A DNA stretch of 64,000 bases from Pseudomonas schmalbachii (GTDB taxonomy: Bacteria; Pseudomonadota; Gammaproteobacteria; Pseudomonadales; Pseudomonadaceae), in assembly GCF_017589465.1 (NCBI RefSeq), contig NZ_JAELYA010000010.1, forward strand, positions 62,001 to 126,000, given 5' to 3'. The number at the start of each line of letters is the position of its first letter. The first letter of the stretch is position 1. This document shows, piece after piece, positions 29,608-37,983 of this stretch. Under the pieces are notes generated by a model. It was not told the origin of the DNA. It was given only the letters and a program-made list of their open reading frames with translations, and searched no databases. The position numbers were made by a program, and so were the translations under genes.

Positions 29608-30642
29608 ATGAGCAAGTTGATCGTCGCCGTTGGGGCCTCGCTGTCGCTGGGCCTGGCTGCCGGAGTTCAGGCCGCCGAACAGTTGAACGTGGTGAGCTGG
29701 AGCGGCTACTTCACGCCGCAGATCCTGGAGAAGTTCGAGAAGGAAACCGGCATCAAGGTCACCGTGGATTCCTATGACTCCAACGAGACCCTGCTGGCCA
29801 AGCTGAAGCAGGGCGGCGCCGGCTACGACGTGGCGATCCCGTCGCACCAGTTCGTGCCGATCCTGATCCAGGAGAACCTGCTGGAGCGCTTCGATCCGGC
29901 GCAGCAGCCGTACTACGCGAACATCGTCGACAACCTGAAGACGCCGACCTGGGACCCGCAGGGCGCCTACTCCGTGCCCTTCATCTGGGGGACCACCAGC
30001 GTGGTGCTGGATACCGCCATCTACAAGGGCCCGACCGACAGCTACGACGTGCTGTTCCACCCGCCGGCGGAGCTGCAGGGCAAGATCAACATGTTCGACT
30101 CGGTCAGCGAAGTGGTCGACGCGGCCAGCGTCTACCTGGACATCCCGCTGTGCAGCGAGGACCCCAAGCAGATGCAGCAGGTGCTGACCCTGCTCAAGGC
30201 GCAGAAGCCCTTCGTCAAGACCTACAGCTCCAAGGCCGGCTCGATTCGCGAGAACCTCGCTTCTGGCGAAGTCGACATGTCGATGTTCTGGGGCGGCTCG
30301 TCGATGCGCGCGCGTGAGATGAAGCCGACCCTGAAGTACCTGTATCCGAAGGAAGGCGTGCTGGCCTGGGTCGACAACATGGTCATCCCCAAGGGCAGCC
30401 GCAACCCGGAGAACGCGAAGAAGTTCATCGCCTTCCTCAGCCAGCCCGAGAACTCCGCGATGACGCAGAACTTCCTCAAGCACCAGAGCCCGATCAAGGG
30501 TGTCGAGCCCTTCCTCGATGCCAGCCTGAAGGACGCTCCGGAGCTGCATATCCCCGAAGGCACCAGGGTGGTGTTCAGCAAGACCTGCGGCGAAGGCTCG
30601 ATCCGCCTGGCCGACCGCCTGTGGACCAACCTGATGCGCTGA
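29608..30642 (+). CDS. Periplasmic solute-binding protein, PotD/PotF-like
   Basis: The 344-residue protein has a Sec signal (MSKLIVAVGASLSLGLAAG, cleavage after VQA near residue 23). The mature start QLNVVSWSGYFTPQILEKFE is typical of the spermidine/putrescine-binding family. Conserved blocks include YDVAIPSHQFVPILIQENLL and FIWGTTSVVLD, where the usual polyamine-family YxxGTT pattern is kept. Ligand-pocket residues were not compared residue by residue, so specificity is open; downstream enzymes point to a malonyl-containing amide rather than a plain polyamine. ATG 29608 follows GGGAGTTGAAGC. Confidence 0.88.
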   Translation: MSKLIVAVGASLSLGLAAGVQAAEQLNVVSWSGYFTPQILEKFEKETGIKVTVDSYDSNETLLAKLKQGGAGYDVAIPSHQFVPILIQENLLERFDPAQQPYYANIVDNLKTPTWDPQGAYSVPFIWGTTSVVLDTAIYKGPTDSYDVLFHPPAELQGKINMFDSVSEVVDAASVYLDIPLCSEDPKQMQQVLTLLKAQKPFVKTYSSKAGSIRENLASGEVDMSMFWGGSSMRAREMKPTLKYLYPKEGVLAWVDNMVIPKGSRNPENAKKFIAFLSQPENSAMTQNFLKHQSPIKGVEPFLDASLKDAPELHIPEGTRVVFSKTCGEGSIRLADRLWTNLMR

Positions 30643-30655
30643 GGCGGATTCCCGG

Positions 30656-30674
30656 CCCCCCGCGTCCGCGGGGG
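30656..30674 (+). terminator. GC hairpin after the binding-protein gene
   Basis: CCCCCGCG and CGCGGGGG are separated by TC, 14 bases after the stop and without a T tract. Probably an attenuating or mRNA-stabilising hairpin between the transporter and enzyme parts of the operon rather than a full terminator. The rest of the 153-base gap shows nothing else. Confidence 0.4.
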
Positions 30675-30795
30675 TGACGGATGACCGTGGGGCGGACCGG
30701 CATCGCGCCGGTCGGCACGACCCCGTTCGCCCGTCTTTCCGCCTTTCCCGTCGTCCCGCGAACCCGATCAACAAGCCGTTTCAAGGCAACGTCGT

Positions 30796-32259
30796 ATGAG
30801 CCAGAACAACAACATCAGCGAACTCGTCCAGCTACAGGCCCACGAACTGGCCGGACTCATTCGCCAGCGCGAGGTGTCCTGCCACGAAGTGATGGTGGAC
30901 TATCTCGGGCATATCGAGCGCTTCAATCCGGCGGTCAACGCCATCGTCAGCCAGCAGCCGACGGAGCAACTGCTGGCCGAGGCCGATGCGCGCGACGCCG
31001 AACTGGCGCGCGGCGAGTACCGCGGCTGGATGCATGGCCTGCCCCATGCGGTGAAGGACCTCTCGCTGACCCGCGGCATTCGCACCACCCTGGGCTCGCC
31101 GTTGTACCGCGACTACCTGCCCGAGCGTGACGGCATCATGGTCGAGCGTCTTCGCGCGGCCGGCGCGGTGCTGATCGGCAAGACCAATACCCCGGAGTTC
31201 GGCCTCGGCTCGCAGAGCTACAACCCGGTCTTCGGCGCCACCGGTTGCGCCTACGACCCGGGCAGGACCGCCGGCGGCAGCAGCGGCGGGGCGGCCGCGG
31301 CGGTGGCCCTGCAACTGGTGCCGGTGGCCGACGGCAGCGACATGATGGGCTCGCTGCGCAACCCGGCGGCCTTCAACAACATCATCGGCTTCCGTCCTTC
31401 GCAGGGCCGGGTGCCGTTCGACGACAGCGCCGACCTGTTCATCGACCAGCTCGGCTACGAAGGGCCGATGGGCCGCAGCGTGCGCGATGTCGCCCTGCTG
31501 CTGTCGGTACAGGCCGGCGGTGACAGCCGCGCGCCGCTGTCCATTCCCGAGTCGGGGGCTGCCTTCGCCGGTCCGCTGGAGTGCGATCTCAAGGGCGCGC
31601 GGCTCGGCTGGCTGGGTGATTTCAATGGCTACCTGCCGATGCAGAGCGGCGTGCTCGAACTGTGCCGCCGTGCCTTCGCCGACTTCGAGGCGATCGGCTG
31701 CACGGTGGAAGAAGCCGACTCCGGCTTCTCCCCGGAACGGCTCTGGGAATGCTGGCGCACCCTGCGTCACTGGATGGTCGCCGGTTCCCTCGGCGAGCTC
31801 TACGCCGATCCGCAGAAACGCGCCCAGCTCAAGCCGGAAGCCTGCTGGGAGGTGGAAAACGGCCTGCGCCTGTCGGCGGTGGATGTCTACCGCGCCTCGG
31901 TGGCGCGCAGCGACTGGTACCGTGCGATCAGCAAGCTGTTCGAACGCTACGACTACCTGCTGCTGCCCAGCGCGCAGGTGTTCCCGTTCGACAAGAACCT
32001 GGAATGGCCGAAGGAAATCGAAGGCGTGGCGATGGACACCTACCACCGCTGGATGGAGGTGGTGATCCCCGGCACCCTGTCCGGTTGCCCGGTGGCCAAC
32101 GTCCCGGTCGGCTTCAATGAACAGGGTCTGCCCATGGGCCTGCAGATCATCGGCCGGCACCACGCCGACCTGGCGGTCCTGCAACTGGCGCATGCCTACG
32201 AGCAGGCCAGCCGCTGGTACCAGCGCTGCCCGCCGCCATTGCTCCGCTCGGAGCGGTAA
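30796..32259 (+). CDS. Amidase-signature enzyme, probable malonyl-amide hydrolase
   Basis: The 487-residue amidase-signature enzyme has the full Ser-cisSer-Lys triad: K87 (HAVKDLSLT), S162 (GRTAGGSSGGAAAA) and nucleophile S186 (GSDMMGSLR). The 24-residue spacing between the serines equals that in malonamidase E2. The family hydrolyses amides to acids and ammonia or amine. Because it lies 35 bases ahead of malonyl-CoA decarboxylase and synthetase genes and after an importer, I infer a substrate that releases malonate, such as malonamate, ureidomalonate or an N-malonyl amine. It lacks a signal peptide, so hydrolysis is cytoplasmic. Annotation as generic amidase is the safe fallback. Confidence 0.85.
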   Translation: MSQNNNISELVQLQAHELAGLIRQREVSCHEVMVDYLGHIERFNPAVNAIVSQQPTEQLLAEADARDAELARGEYRGWMHGLPHAVKDLSLTRGIRTTLGSPLYRDYLPERDGIMVERLRAAGAVLIGKTNTPEFGLGSQSYNPVFGATGCAYDPGRTAGGSSGGAAAAVALQLVPVADGSDMMGSLRNPAAFNNIIGFRPSQGRVPFDDSADLFIDQLGYEGPMGRSVRDVALLLSVQAGGDSRAPLSIPESGAAFAGPLECDLKGARLGWLGDFNGYLPMQSGVLELCRRAFADFEAIGCTVEEADSGFSPERLWECWRTLRHWMVAGSLGELYADPQKRAQLKPEACWEVENGLRLSAVDVYRASVARSDWYRAISKLFERYDYLLLPSAQVFPFDKNLEWPKEIEGVAMDTYHRWMEVVIPGTLSGCPVANVPVGFNEQGLPMGLQIIGRHHADLAVLQLAHAYEQASRWYQRCPPPLLRSER

Positions 32260-32294
32260 CGGCGGCACTTCGAACGCAGAACGAGGGGGAAACG

Positions 32295-33614
32295 ATGAAC
32301 GTCAGCTTCTTCCAGGAACTCTTGCAGAGCATCAGCGAACGTGGCCGGCAACTGCTGGAATCGCGCGAGCCAGCGCCGATCAGTGCGGCGACGCTGGTCG
32401 AGGCCAGCCGCCGGCTGCTGTCGGGGCATGGCGAGGCGTCCGGCGTGGCCCTGGCGCGGCAGGTGCTGTGCAGTTATCGCGACTGTCCGCCGGAGCAGCA
32501 GAAGGTGTTCTTCGATGGGCTGCTGAAGGAGTTCGCGCCACCCCACGACGCGCTGGCCGAGGCCTGCCGGCGCTATCTGGAAAACCCCGGTGCGGAGCAG
32601 GTGAGTGCGCTGTTCCGCGCCTGCGAGCCGCCGCGCCAGGAGCTGTTCCGGCGCCTCAACCAGGCGCCCGGCGGCACCGCCGAGCTGATCGCCATGCGCC
32701 GCCTGCTGCTCCAGCAGCTCAAGGCCAAACCCGAGCTGATCGCGGTCGACCAGGACCTGCAGCATCTGCTGACCTCGTGGTTCAACCGCGGCTTCCTGGT
32801 GCTGCGGCGGATCGACTGGTCGACCCCGGCGTCGATCCTGGAAAAGATCATCCGCTACGAGGCGGTACACGAAATCAGGGATTGGGACGACCTGCGCAGC
32901 CGCCTGCAACCGGCGGACCGGCGCTGTTTCGCCTTCTTCCATCCGGCGCTGGCCGAAGAGCCGCTGATCTTCGTCGAAGTGGCGCTGACCCGCAGCATGC
33001 CCGGCGCCATCGACGAGATACTCGAACAGCGCCCCGACGGCGTGGCGGCCGAGGAGCCGGATACCGCCGTGTTCTATTCCATCAGCAACTGCCAGGAAGG
33101 ATTGCGCGGGATTTCCTTCGGCAACTTCCTGATCAAGCAGGTGGTGGAAGAGCTGGCGCGGGAAGTCCCGAGCCTGAGGAACTTCGTCACCCTGTCGCCG
33201 GTACCCGGCTTTCGCCGCTGGCTGGACGGCCTCGACGGCGATGCGCGGCTCGCTCCCATCGCCGCCGACTGTCTCAAGGCGCTCAAGGGCGACAGCGCAC
33301 CTCCGCCACGCCTGGAGCAACCGCTGCTGGCGCTGGCCGCCGAATACTTCCTCAACGCGAAGAACGCCGAAGGCCGCCCGCTCGATCCGGTGGCGCGCTT
33401 CCACCTCGGCAACGGTGCGCGCCTGGAGCGCCTGAACTGGCGCGGCGACCTGTCCCCCGGCGGGCTGCGCCAGGCCGCCGGATTGATGGTGAATTACCGC
33501 TACGAACTGCGCCAGATCGAGAAAAACCACGAAGCCTATGCCAACCAGGGCACCGTCATGGCCTCGCCCGAGGTCAAGCGTCACGCCACCCTGCTGCGCA
33601 AGGCCAACAGCTAG
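32295..33614 (+). CDS. Malonyl-CoA decarboxylase
   Basis: The enzyme converts malonyl-CoA to acetyl-CoA and CO2. The 439-residue protein has the helical N-terminal domain (about 1-95) and the GNAT-like catalytic domain. That domain holds FYSISNCQEGLRGISFGNFL (serine near 262-264) and the catalytic histidine H370 in FHLGNGARLERLNW; a Ser-His pair is essential in characterised MCDs. No targeting signal is present. ATG 32295 follows GAGGGGGAAACG. It is 9 bases before the synthetase gene, the same partnership as rhizobial matA-matB. Confidence 0.93.
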   Translation: MNVSFFQELLQSISERGRQLLESREPAPISAATLVEASRRLLSGHGEASGVALARQVLCSYRDCPPEQQKVFFDGLLKEFAPPHDALAEACRRYLENPGAEQVSALFRACEPPRQELFRRLNQAPGGTAELIAMRRLLLQQLKAKPELIAVDQDLQHLLTSWFNRGFLVLRRIDWSTPASILEKIIRYEAVHEIRDWDDLRSRLQPADRRCFAFFHPALAEEPLIFVEVALTRSMPGAIDEILEQRPDGVAAEEPDTAVFYSISNCQEGLRGISFGNFLIKQVVEELAREVPSLRNFVTLSPVPGFRRWLDGLDGDARLAPIAADCLKALKGDSAPPPRLEQPLLALAAEYFLNAKNAEGRPLDPVARFHLGNGARLERLNWRGDLSPGGLRQAAGLMVNYRYELRQIEKNHEAYANQGTVMASPEVKRHATLLRKANS

Positions 33615-33623
33615 GAACCGAGC

Positions 33624-35150
33624 ATGAACCAGAGTCTTTTCGCCGCCATCGGCGCGCATCTGCCGAGCGATCTGCAGAAACCTTTCATCCGCACGCCCGA
33701 CGGCGGCGGCTACAGCTATGCCGACATGCTGCGCAGCACCGCGCAGTTCGCCCATGCCCTGGTCGAACTCGGCGTGCAGCCGGGCGACCGGGTTGCGGTG
33801 CAGGTGGACAAGAGTCCCGAGGCGATCATGCTCTACCTCGCCACCCTGCGGGTCGGCGGCGTCTACCTGCCGCTCAACAGCGGCTACACCGCCGACGAGC
33901 TGCGCTACTTCCTCGGCGATGCGCAGCCGACGCTGTTCGTCTGCGCGCCGGCTTTCGAGGCCGAGGCCCGGCAACTGGCCGGGGAGTGCGCCGTGGCTCA
34001 ACTGGCGACTCTTGGCAGCCATGGCGAAGGCAGCCTGATGACGCGGGTGGACGGCCAGCCAGGGAACTTCGCCGATGTGCCGCGCAGTGCCGACGATCTC
34101 GCGGCGATCCTCTACACCTCCGGCACCACCGGGCGCTCCAAGGGCGCGATGATCAGCCACGGCAATCTGGTCTCCAACGCCCGCGCGCTGGTGCAGGCCT
34201 GGCAGCTGTCGGCGGACGACTGGCTGCTCCATGCGCTGCCGATCTTCCACATCCACGGCCTGTTCGTGGCCTGCAACAGCCTGCTGCTGGCGGGCGGCTC
34301 GATGCTGTTCCTGGAGAAGTTCGACGCCGCGGAAGTCCTGCGCCTGCTGCCCCAGGTCAATCTGCTGATGGGCGTGCCGACCTTCTACACCCGCCTGCTC
34401 GATCAGCCGGAGCTGAATCACGCGGCGGTCGCGCACATGCGCCTGTTCGTATCCGGCTCCGCGCCGCTCACCGCGGAAACCCACAGGGCGTTCCGCGAGC
34501 GCACCGGGCAGGCGATCCTCGAACGCTACGGCATGACCGAAACCGGCATGAATACCTCCAACCCGCTCGACGGCGAGCGCATCGCGGGCACCGTCGGCTT
34601 CCCGCTGCCGGGCGTCGAGCTGCGCATCACCGATCCGGGCGTGGCCGAGCCGACTGTCCTGCCGCAGGGCGAGCCGGGGATGATCGAGGTGCGTGGACCG
34701 AACGTATTCCAGGGCTACTGGCGGATGCCGGAAAAGACCGCCGAGGAACTGCGTGCCGACGGCTACTTCATGACCGGCGACATCGGCTTCATCGACGAGC
34801 GGGGCTATGTGCAGATCGTCGGGCGCAGCAAGGACATGATCATCAGCGGCGGCTACAACGTGTATCCGAAGGAGCTGGAGCAGATCATCGATACCTTGCC
34901 GGGCGTGGCCGAGTCGGCGGTGATCGGCGTGCCGCACCCGGACTTCGGCGAAGGCGTGACGGCGGTGGTGGTCGCCACCCCCGGCGCCGTGGTGCAGGAA
35001 GCGGAGATCGTCGCCGGCCTCGACGGCAGGCTGGCGCGCTACAAGCAGCCCAAGCGGGTGCTGGTGGTCGACGCGCTGCCGCGCAATGTGATGGGCAAGG
35101 TGCAGAAGAACCAGTTGCGCGATCGCTTCAAGGATCTCTATCGATCCTGA
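33624..35150 (+). CDS. Malonyl-CoA synthetase (MatB-like acyl-CoA ligase)
   Basis: This 508-residue ANL-superfamily ligase activates malonate with ATP and CoA. The P-loop is YTSGTTGRSKGAMISHGNL (about 166-184), the A5 motif is ERYGMTETGMNTSNPLDGER, and hinge motif GRSKDMIISGGYNVYPKE and the catalytic C-terminal lysine in NVMGKVQKNQLR are intact. The SNP-x(3)-R and VGFPLPGVELR pattern is characteristic of MatB, where a conserved arginine binds the free carboxylate of malonate. It is the last gene of the operon; an AT-rich hairpin follows at 35210. Confidence 0.92.
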   Translation: MNQSLFAAIGAHLPSDLQKPFIRTPDGGGYSYADMLRSTAQFAHALVELGVQPGDRVAVQVDKSPEAIMLYLATLRVGGVYLPLNSGYTADELRYFLGDAQPTLFVCAPAFEAEARQLAGECAVAQLATLGSHGEGSLMTRVDGQPGNFADVPRSADDLAAILYTSGTTGRSKGAMISHGNLVSNARALVQAWQLSADDWLLHALPIFHIHGLFVACNSLLLAGGSMLFLEKFDAAEVLRLLPQVNLLMGVPTFYTRLLDQPELNHAAVAHMRLFVSGSAPLTAETHRAFRERTGQAILERYGMTETGMNTSNPLDGERIAGTVGFPLPGVELRITDPGVAEPTVLPQGEPGMIEVRGPNVFQGYWRMPEKTAEELRADGYFMTGDIGFIDERGYVQIVGRSKDMIISGGYNVYPKELEQIIDTLPGVAESAVIGVPHPDFGEGVTAVVVATPGAVVQEAEIVAGLDGRLARYKQPKRVLVVDALPRNVMGKVQKNQLRDRFKDLYRS

Positions 35151-35209
35151 TCGGGACGATATGTTCCGGATGCATTGATTGCCGATTCGGAGTCTTGGGG
35201 AAGTTTCAG

Positions 35210-35247
35210 GAAAGTGCAATTTCCGGTTTGTGGATAATTGCACTTTC
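35210..35247. terminator. 12-bp perfect inverted repeat after the malonyl-CoA synthetase gene
   Basis: GAAAGTGCAATT at 35210-35221 and AATTGCACTTTC at 35236-35247 pair around a 14-base loop that contains TGTGGATAA, a perfect DnaA-box 9-mer (35229-35237). No T tract follows on the plus strand. It may be a bidirectional terminator between convergent genes or a protein-binding site. Confidence 0.5.
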
Positions 35248-35302
35248 TCTGATTCTGTTAAATTTCTGAAACGCCGTCGGATAACTATTAAAGTGTTTTG
35301 TG

Positions 35303-35956
35303 TTATTTGGCGGCTATTCTTTGACGCTCGTCTGGGGAAAGTCTGGCGTCAAGCAAGTTCCACTCTCTCTGGATAATTGCGAAGGGGACGAAGACGCTGA
35401 TTCTTTTCGCTCCCTTGGCGCCAGGGCTGTCTATATTGTTCAAAAGTGTCGAGTAGATCCCAATATTGATTCCGACGATCTGGCCGTCGCTGCCAATCAC
35501 CGGTCCGCCGGACATGCCTTCCACCAGCGGCGCGTCATGGATGGCGTAGTAATCGCCGCTGTTTTCGTCGGTATTGACGAAGGGCGCCGGGTAGACCTTG
35601 CCCTGTCCGGTGACGCCCAGCAGATAGGGGCTGGCGCCGGCCGCGGTGATGTTCTCGCCGACGCGCGGGGCGCGCCAGAGCGGGACCTTGCAGTCGCAGC
35701 GATGGCGGATGAAGACCAGGTCGCAGCCGGTACTGCAGGTATGCGCCTTGCCGGAAACCAGCGGAATGTGCCGCACGGTGACGGCGTATTCCTCGTTCCA
35801 CTGCACCGCCGAGGCCATGTACAGGAACGGCAGCGGGAATCCGGAAAATACCCGGAAATAATGCGGCTCGCCGGTGCCGTCCATATCCGGACGAACCAGG
35901 CCATTGCATCCTGCGCAAACAGCGCCGGACAAGAAAACGGCCATGACCTTGAACAT
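35303..35956 (-). CDS. Trypsin-like serine peptidase, exported, possible lipoprotein
   Basis: The 217-residue protein has an N-terminal hydrophobic signal with two cysteines (VFLSGAVCAGC), a non-ideal lipobox. Its core fits chymotrypsin-fold peptidases: a histidine in YAVTVRHIPLV (about 62), an aspartate in TGCDLVFIRH (about 80) and the serine in EGMSGGPVIG (about 149), GMSGGP in place of GDSGGP as in HtrA/V8-type enzymes. NGLVRPDMDG after the signal and VGINIGIYS after the serine complete the fold. Two cysteine pairs may form disulfides. It sits alone in an AT-richer islet between the malonyl operon and qor. No substrate is evident. Confidence 0.72.
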   Translation of the reverse strand: MFKVMAVFLSGAVCAGCNGLVRPDMDGTGEPHYFRVFSGFPLPFLYMASAVQWNEEYAVTVRHIPLVSGKAHTCSTGCDLVFIRHRCDCKVPLWRAPRVGENITAAGASPYLLGVTGQGKVYPAPFVNTDENSGDYYAIHDAPLVEGMSGGPVIGSDGQIVGINIGIYSTLLNNIDSPGAKGAKRISVFVPFAIIQREWNLLDARLSPDERQRIAAK

Positions 35957-36199
35957 GTTCAGTCACCGACAGTTCAATTGATTGAAGGGCCGCATTGGAG
36001 TTGATGCGGGAAACGCCGAAATATATTCGGCGGAGTTTTTTGTAATGTATGGACGACGCAGAGAAGTTCGTTTGATCAAATTCTGCTAATCGATATTGCC
36101 TTTCGCTTCAAGAGCGAAAGTTGCACCGGATGAGTGCAAAAAAGCAGGGGCGGGAAATAAGGAAGGGGTATTTCGGATCTGTAATAGTGCCGTAACAAC
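35957..36199. other. AT-rich spacer without a recognisable gene
   Basis: About 240 bases with clearly lower GC than the window average. It holds one dyad, CTTTCGCT-TCAAG-AGCGAAAG near 36100-36120, and no open frame with homology. It is upstream of the peptidase gene (minus strand), so it should contain that gene's promoter. Confidence 0.5.
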
Positions 36200-36223
36200 A
36201 AGGGGAGACTGGCGCCTCCCCTT
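36200..36223 (-). terminator. Probable terminator of the quinone oxidoreductase gene
   Basis: AAGGGGAG and CTCCCCTT pair around ACTGGCGC just past the gene's stop; on the minus strand the stem is followed by GTTGTTAC. Confidence 0.65.
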
Positions 36224-36231
36224 GCAGTGTT

Positions 36232-37209
36232 TCAGCGTACCTTGACCACCACCTTGCCGACCGCCTTGCGCTGGCCGAGGTGGTTGATCGCCTCGCCGGC
36301 CTTTTCCAGCGGCCAGGTCTGCGAGATCAGCGGTTTCAGCTTGCCCTCGGCGTACCAGCGGAACAGTTGCTGGAAGTTCGCCACGTTGTCCTGCGGCTGC
36401 TGCTGGGCGAAGGCGCCCCAGAACACCCCGACCAGCGAGGCGCCCTTGAGCAGGGCGAGGTTGACCGGCAGCGAGGGGATGCTGCCGCTGGCGAAGCCGA
36501 TCACCAGCATGCGGCCGTTCCAGGCGATGGAGCGGAAGGCTTCCTCGAACAGCGGGCCGCCGACCGGATCGTAGATCACGTCGACGCCCTTGCCGCCCGT
36601 GGCTTCCTTCAGCTTGTCCTTCAGACTGCCTTCGCTGTAGTTGATCAGCACGTCGGCGCCGGCAGCCCGGGCCACTTCCAGCTTGGCTTCGCTGCTCGCC
36701 GCAGCGATCACCCGCGCGCCCATCGCCTTGCCGATCTCCACCGCCGCCAGGCCGACGCCGCCCGATGCGCCGAGCACCAGCAGGGTTTCGCCCGGCTGCA
36801 GGTTGCCGCGCTGCTTCAGCGCATGCATCGAGGTGCCGTAGGTCATGCTGAAGGCGGCGGCGCTGGTGAAGTCCATGCCGTCCGGGATCGGCAGCGCCTT
36901 GAAATGCTCCACCGCGACCTGCTCGGCGAAGCTGCCCCAGCCGGTCAGCGCCATCACCCGGTCGCCCGGCTTCAGGTGCTTCACCTTGTCGCCTACCGCG
37001 GCGACCACGCCCGCCGCTTCGCCGCCCGGGGAGAAGGGGAAGGGCGGCTTGAACTGGTACTTGCCCTCGATGATCAGGGTGTCGGGGAAGTTGACCCCGG
37101 CGGCATGCACATCGATGAGGATTTCGTTGCTCTTCGGCTCGGGACTGGCGACTTCTTCGAGAACCAGGTTTTCGGCGGGGCCGAAGGCTTTGCACAGCAC
37201 GGCTTTCAT
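36232..37209 (-). CDS. Zinc-independent NADPH:quinone oxidoreductase (MDR family)
   Basis: The 325-residue MDR-family protein starts MKAVLCKAFGPAENLVLEEV and has the NADPH-binding fold LGASGGVGLAAVEIGKAMGA (about 146-165) and the quinone reductase signature region. It lacks the cysteines and histidines of the zinc site of alcohol dehydrogenases. It probably reduces quinones or conjugated enones one or two electrons at a time in the cytoplasm. As I recall a similar gene is next to a FliL-like gene and the HlyD/ABC operon in P. aeruginosa, as here. CAAGGAGCCTCGCCG precedes the ATG. Confidence 0.88.
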   Translation of the reverse strand: MKAVLCKAFGPAENLVLEEVASPEPKSNEILIDVHAAGVNFPDTLIIEGKYQFKPPFPFSPGGEAAGVVAAVGDKVKHLKPGDRVMALTGWGSFAEQVAVEHFKALPIPDGMDFTSAAAFSMTYGTSMHALKQRGNLQPGETLLVLGASGGVGLAAVEIGKAMGARVIAAASSEAKLEVARAAGADVLINYSEGSLKDKLKEATGGKGVDVIYDPVGGPLFEEAFRSIAWNGRMLVIGFASGSIPSLPVNLALLKGASLVGVFWGAFAQQQPQDNVANFQQLFRWYAEGKLKPLISQTWPLEKAGEAINHLGQRKAVGKVVVKVR

Positions 37210-37322
37210 CGGCGAGGCTCCTTGTTGGAATCCTGCCAGTGTAGGAACCCACGGCCGTCGGGCAATCAGAATCGTCAGCGGTTATACCGCCGCATAGCTT
37301 GGGCGACGGCGAAGGACTGGAT

Positions 37323-37763
37323 ATGCTTGCCGGCAACCTTTGCGGAGTGCCTGCCTTGAGAACCATCCTCGCCCTGCTGTTGGCCCTGTCGTCCAGCCCG
37401 TTCGTTGCCGCCTCGGAGAAACCGGCCGCGGACGAGGCGAACAAGCCGGCCTTCGTCTCGATCACCCCGGCCCTGGTGGGCAACTACGGCAACGGTCCGC
37501 GACTGAAGTACTACAAGGCAGATATCGCCCTGAAGGTGACCGGCACCGAGGCGGCGGACAAGGTCGAGCAGCACGAACCGCTGATCCGCAACCAGTTGAT
37601 CATGCTGTTCGCCCAGCAGACCGACGAAACCCTGGGCAACCTCGAAGGCAAGGAAAAGCTGCGCCAGGAGGCGCTCAAACAGGTGCGCGCGGCGATCAAT
37701 GCGGAAGAGGGCAAGCCGCTGGTGGACGACCTATTGTTCACCAACCTGATCATTCAGCCGTGA
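37323..37763 (+). CDS. FliL-like secreted/periplasmic protein
   Basis: The 146-residue protein has a signal peptide (LRTILALLLALSSSPFVAAS) and the FliL-type domain: FVSITPALVGNYG, KYYKADIALKV, EPLIRNQLIMLFAQQTDETL, and LVDDLLFTNLIIQP at the end. FliL stabilises flagellar stators, but there are no flagellar genes nearby, so this is a stand-alone paralogue. The start is ambiguous: ATG 37323 (after GAAGGACTGGAT) or TTG 37356 (after GCGGAGTGCCTGCC), the latter giving a tidier signal peptide. It is divergent from the quinone oxidoreductase gene. Confidence 0.78.
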   Translation: MLAGNLCGVPALRTILALLLALSSSPFVAASEKPAADEANKPAFVSITPALVGNYGNGPRLKYYKADIALKVTGTEAADKVEQHEPLIRNQLIMLFAQQTDETLGNLEGKEKLRQEALKQVRAAINAEEGKPLVDDLLFTNLIIQP

Positions 37764-37768
37764 GGCCC

Positions 37769-37850
37769 GTAGGTTGGCGCTGAGCGCAGCGAAGCCCAAC
37801 ATGGGCCCGGCATTGGCACGTTGGGCTTCGCAAGCTCAGCGCCAACCTAC
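37769..37850. repeat. REP inverted pair, class A
   Basis: GTAGGTTGGCGCTGAGCGCA opens the left arm six bases after the FliL-like stop; the right arm ends CTCAGCGCCAACCTAC. Confidence 0.9.
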
Positions 37851-37983
37851 GTATCGCCACGTTCCGATATGGATGTACGACGTTTCCCTGATCGGGTGAC
37901 ATGAATCAAGCCCGATTTTCTGCCCAGCAACGAAGCTCTCCAGTTCAACGGTCGTAATGGCCGCAGACGATAAGGGAGGATCG

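Noticed and set aside
26703-30642. Plain spermidine/putrescine importer (potABCD)
   Set aside because: The family match is real, but I did not give the pot gene symbols, because the co-directional amidase, MCD and MatB genes suggest a different substrate and pocket residues were not verified.
35303-35956. Clear-cut lipoprotein
   Set aside because: The two cysteines near the signal end (VC and GC) do not meet the usual Leu-Ala/Ser-Gly/Ala-Cys lipobox, so only a possible lipoprotein is stated.
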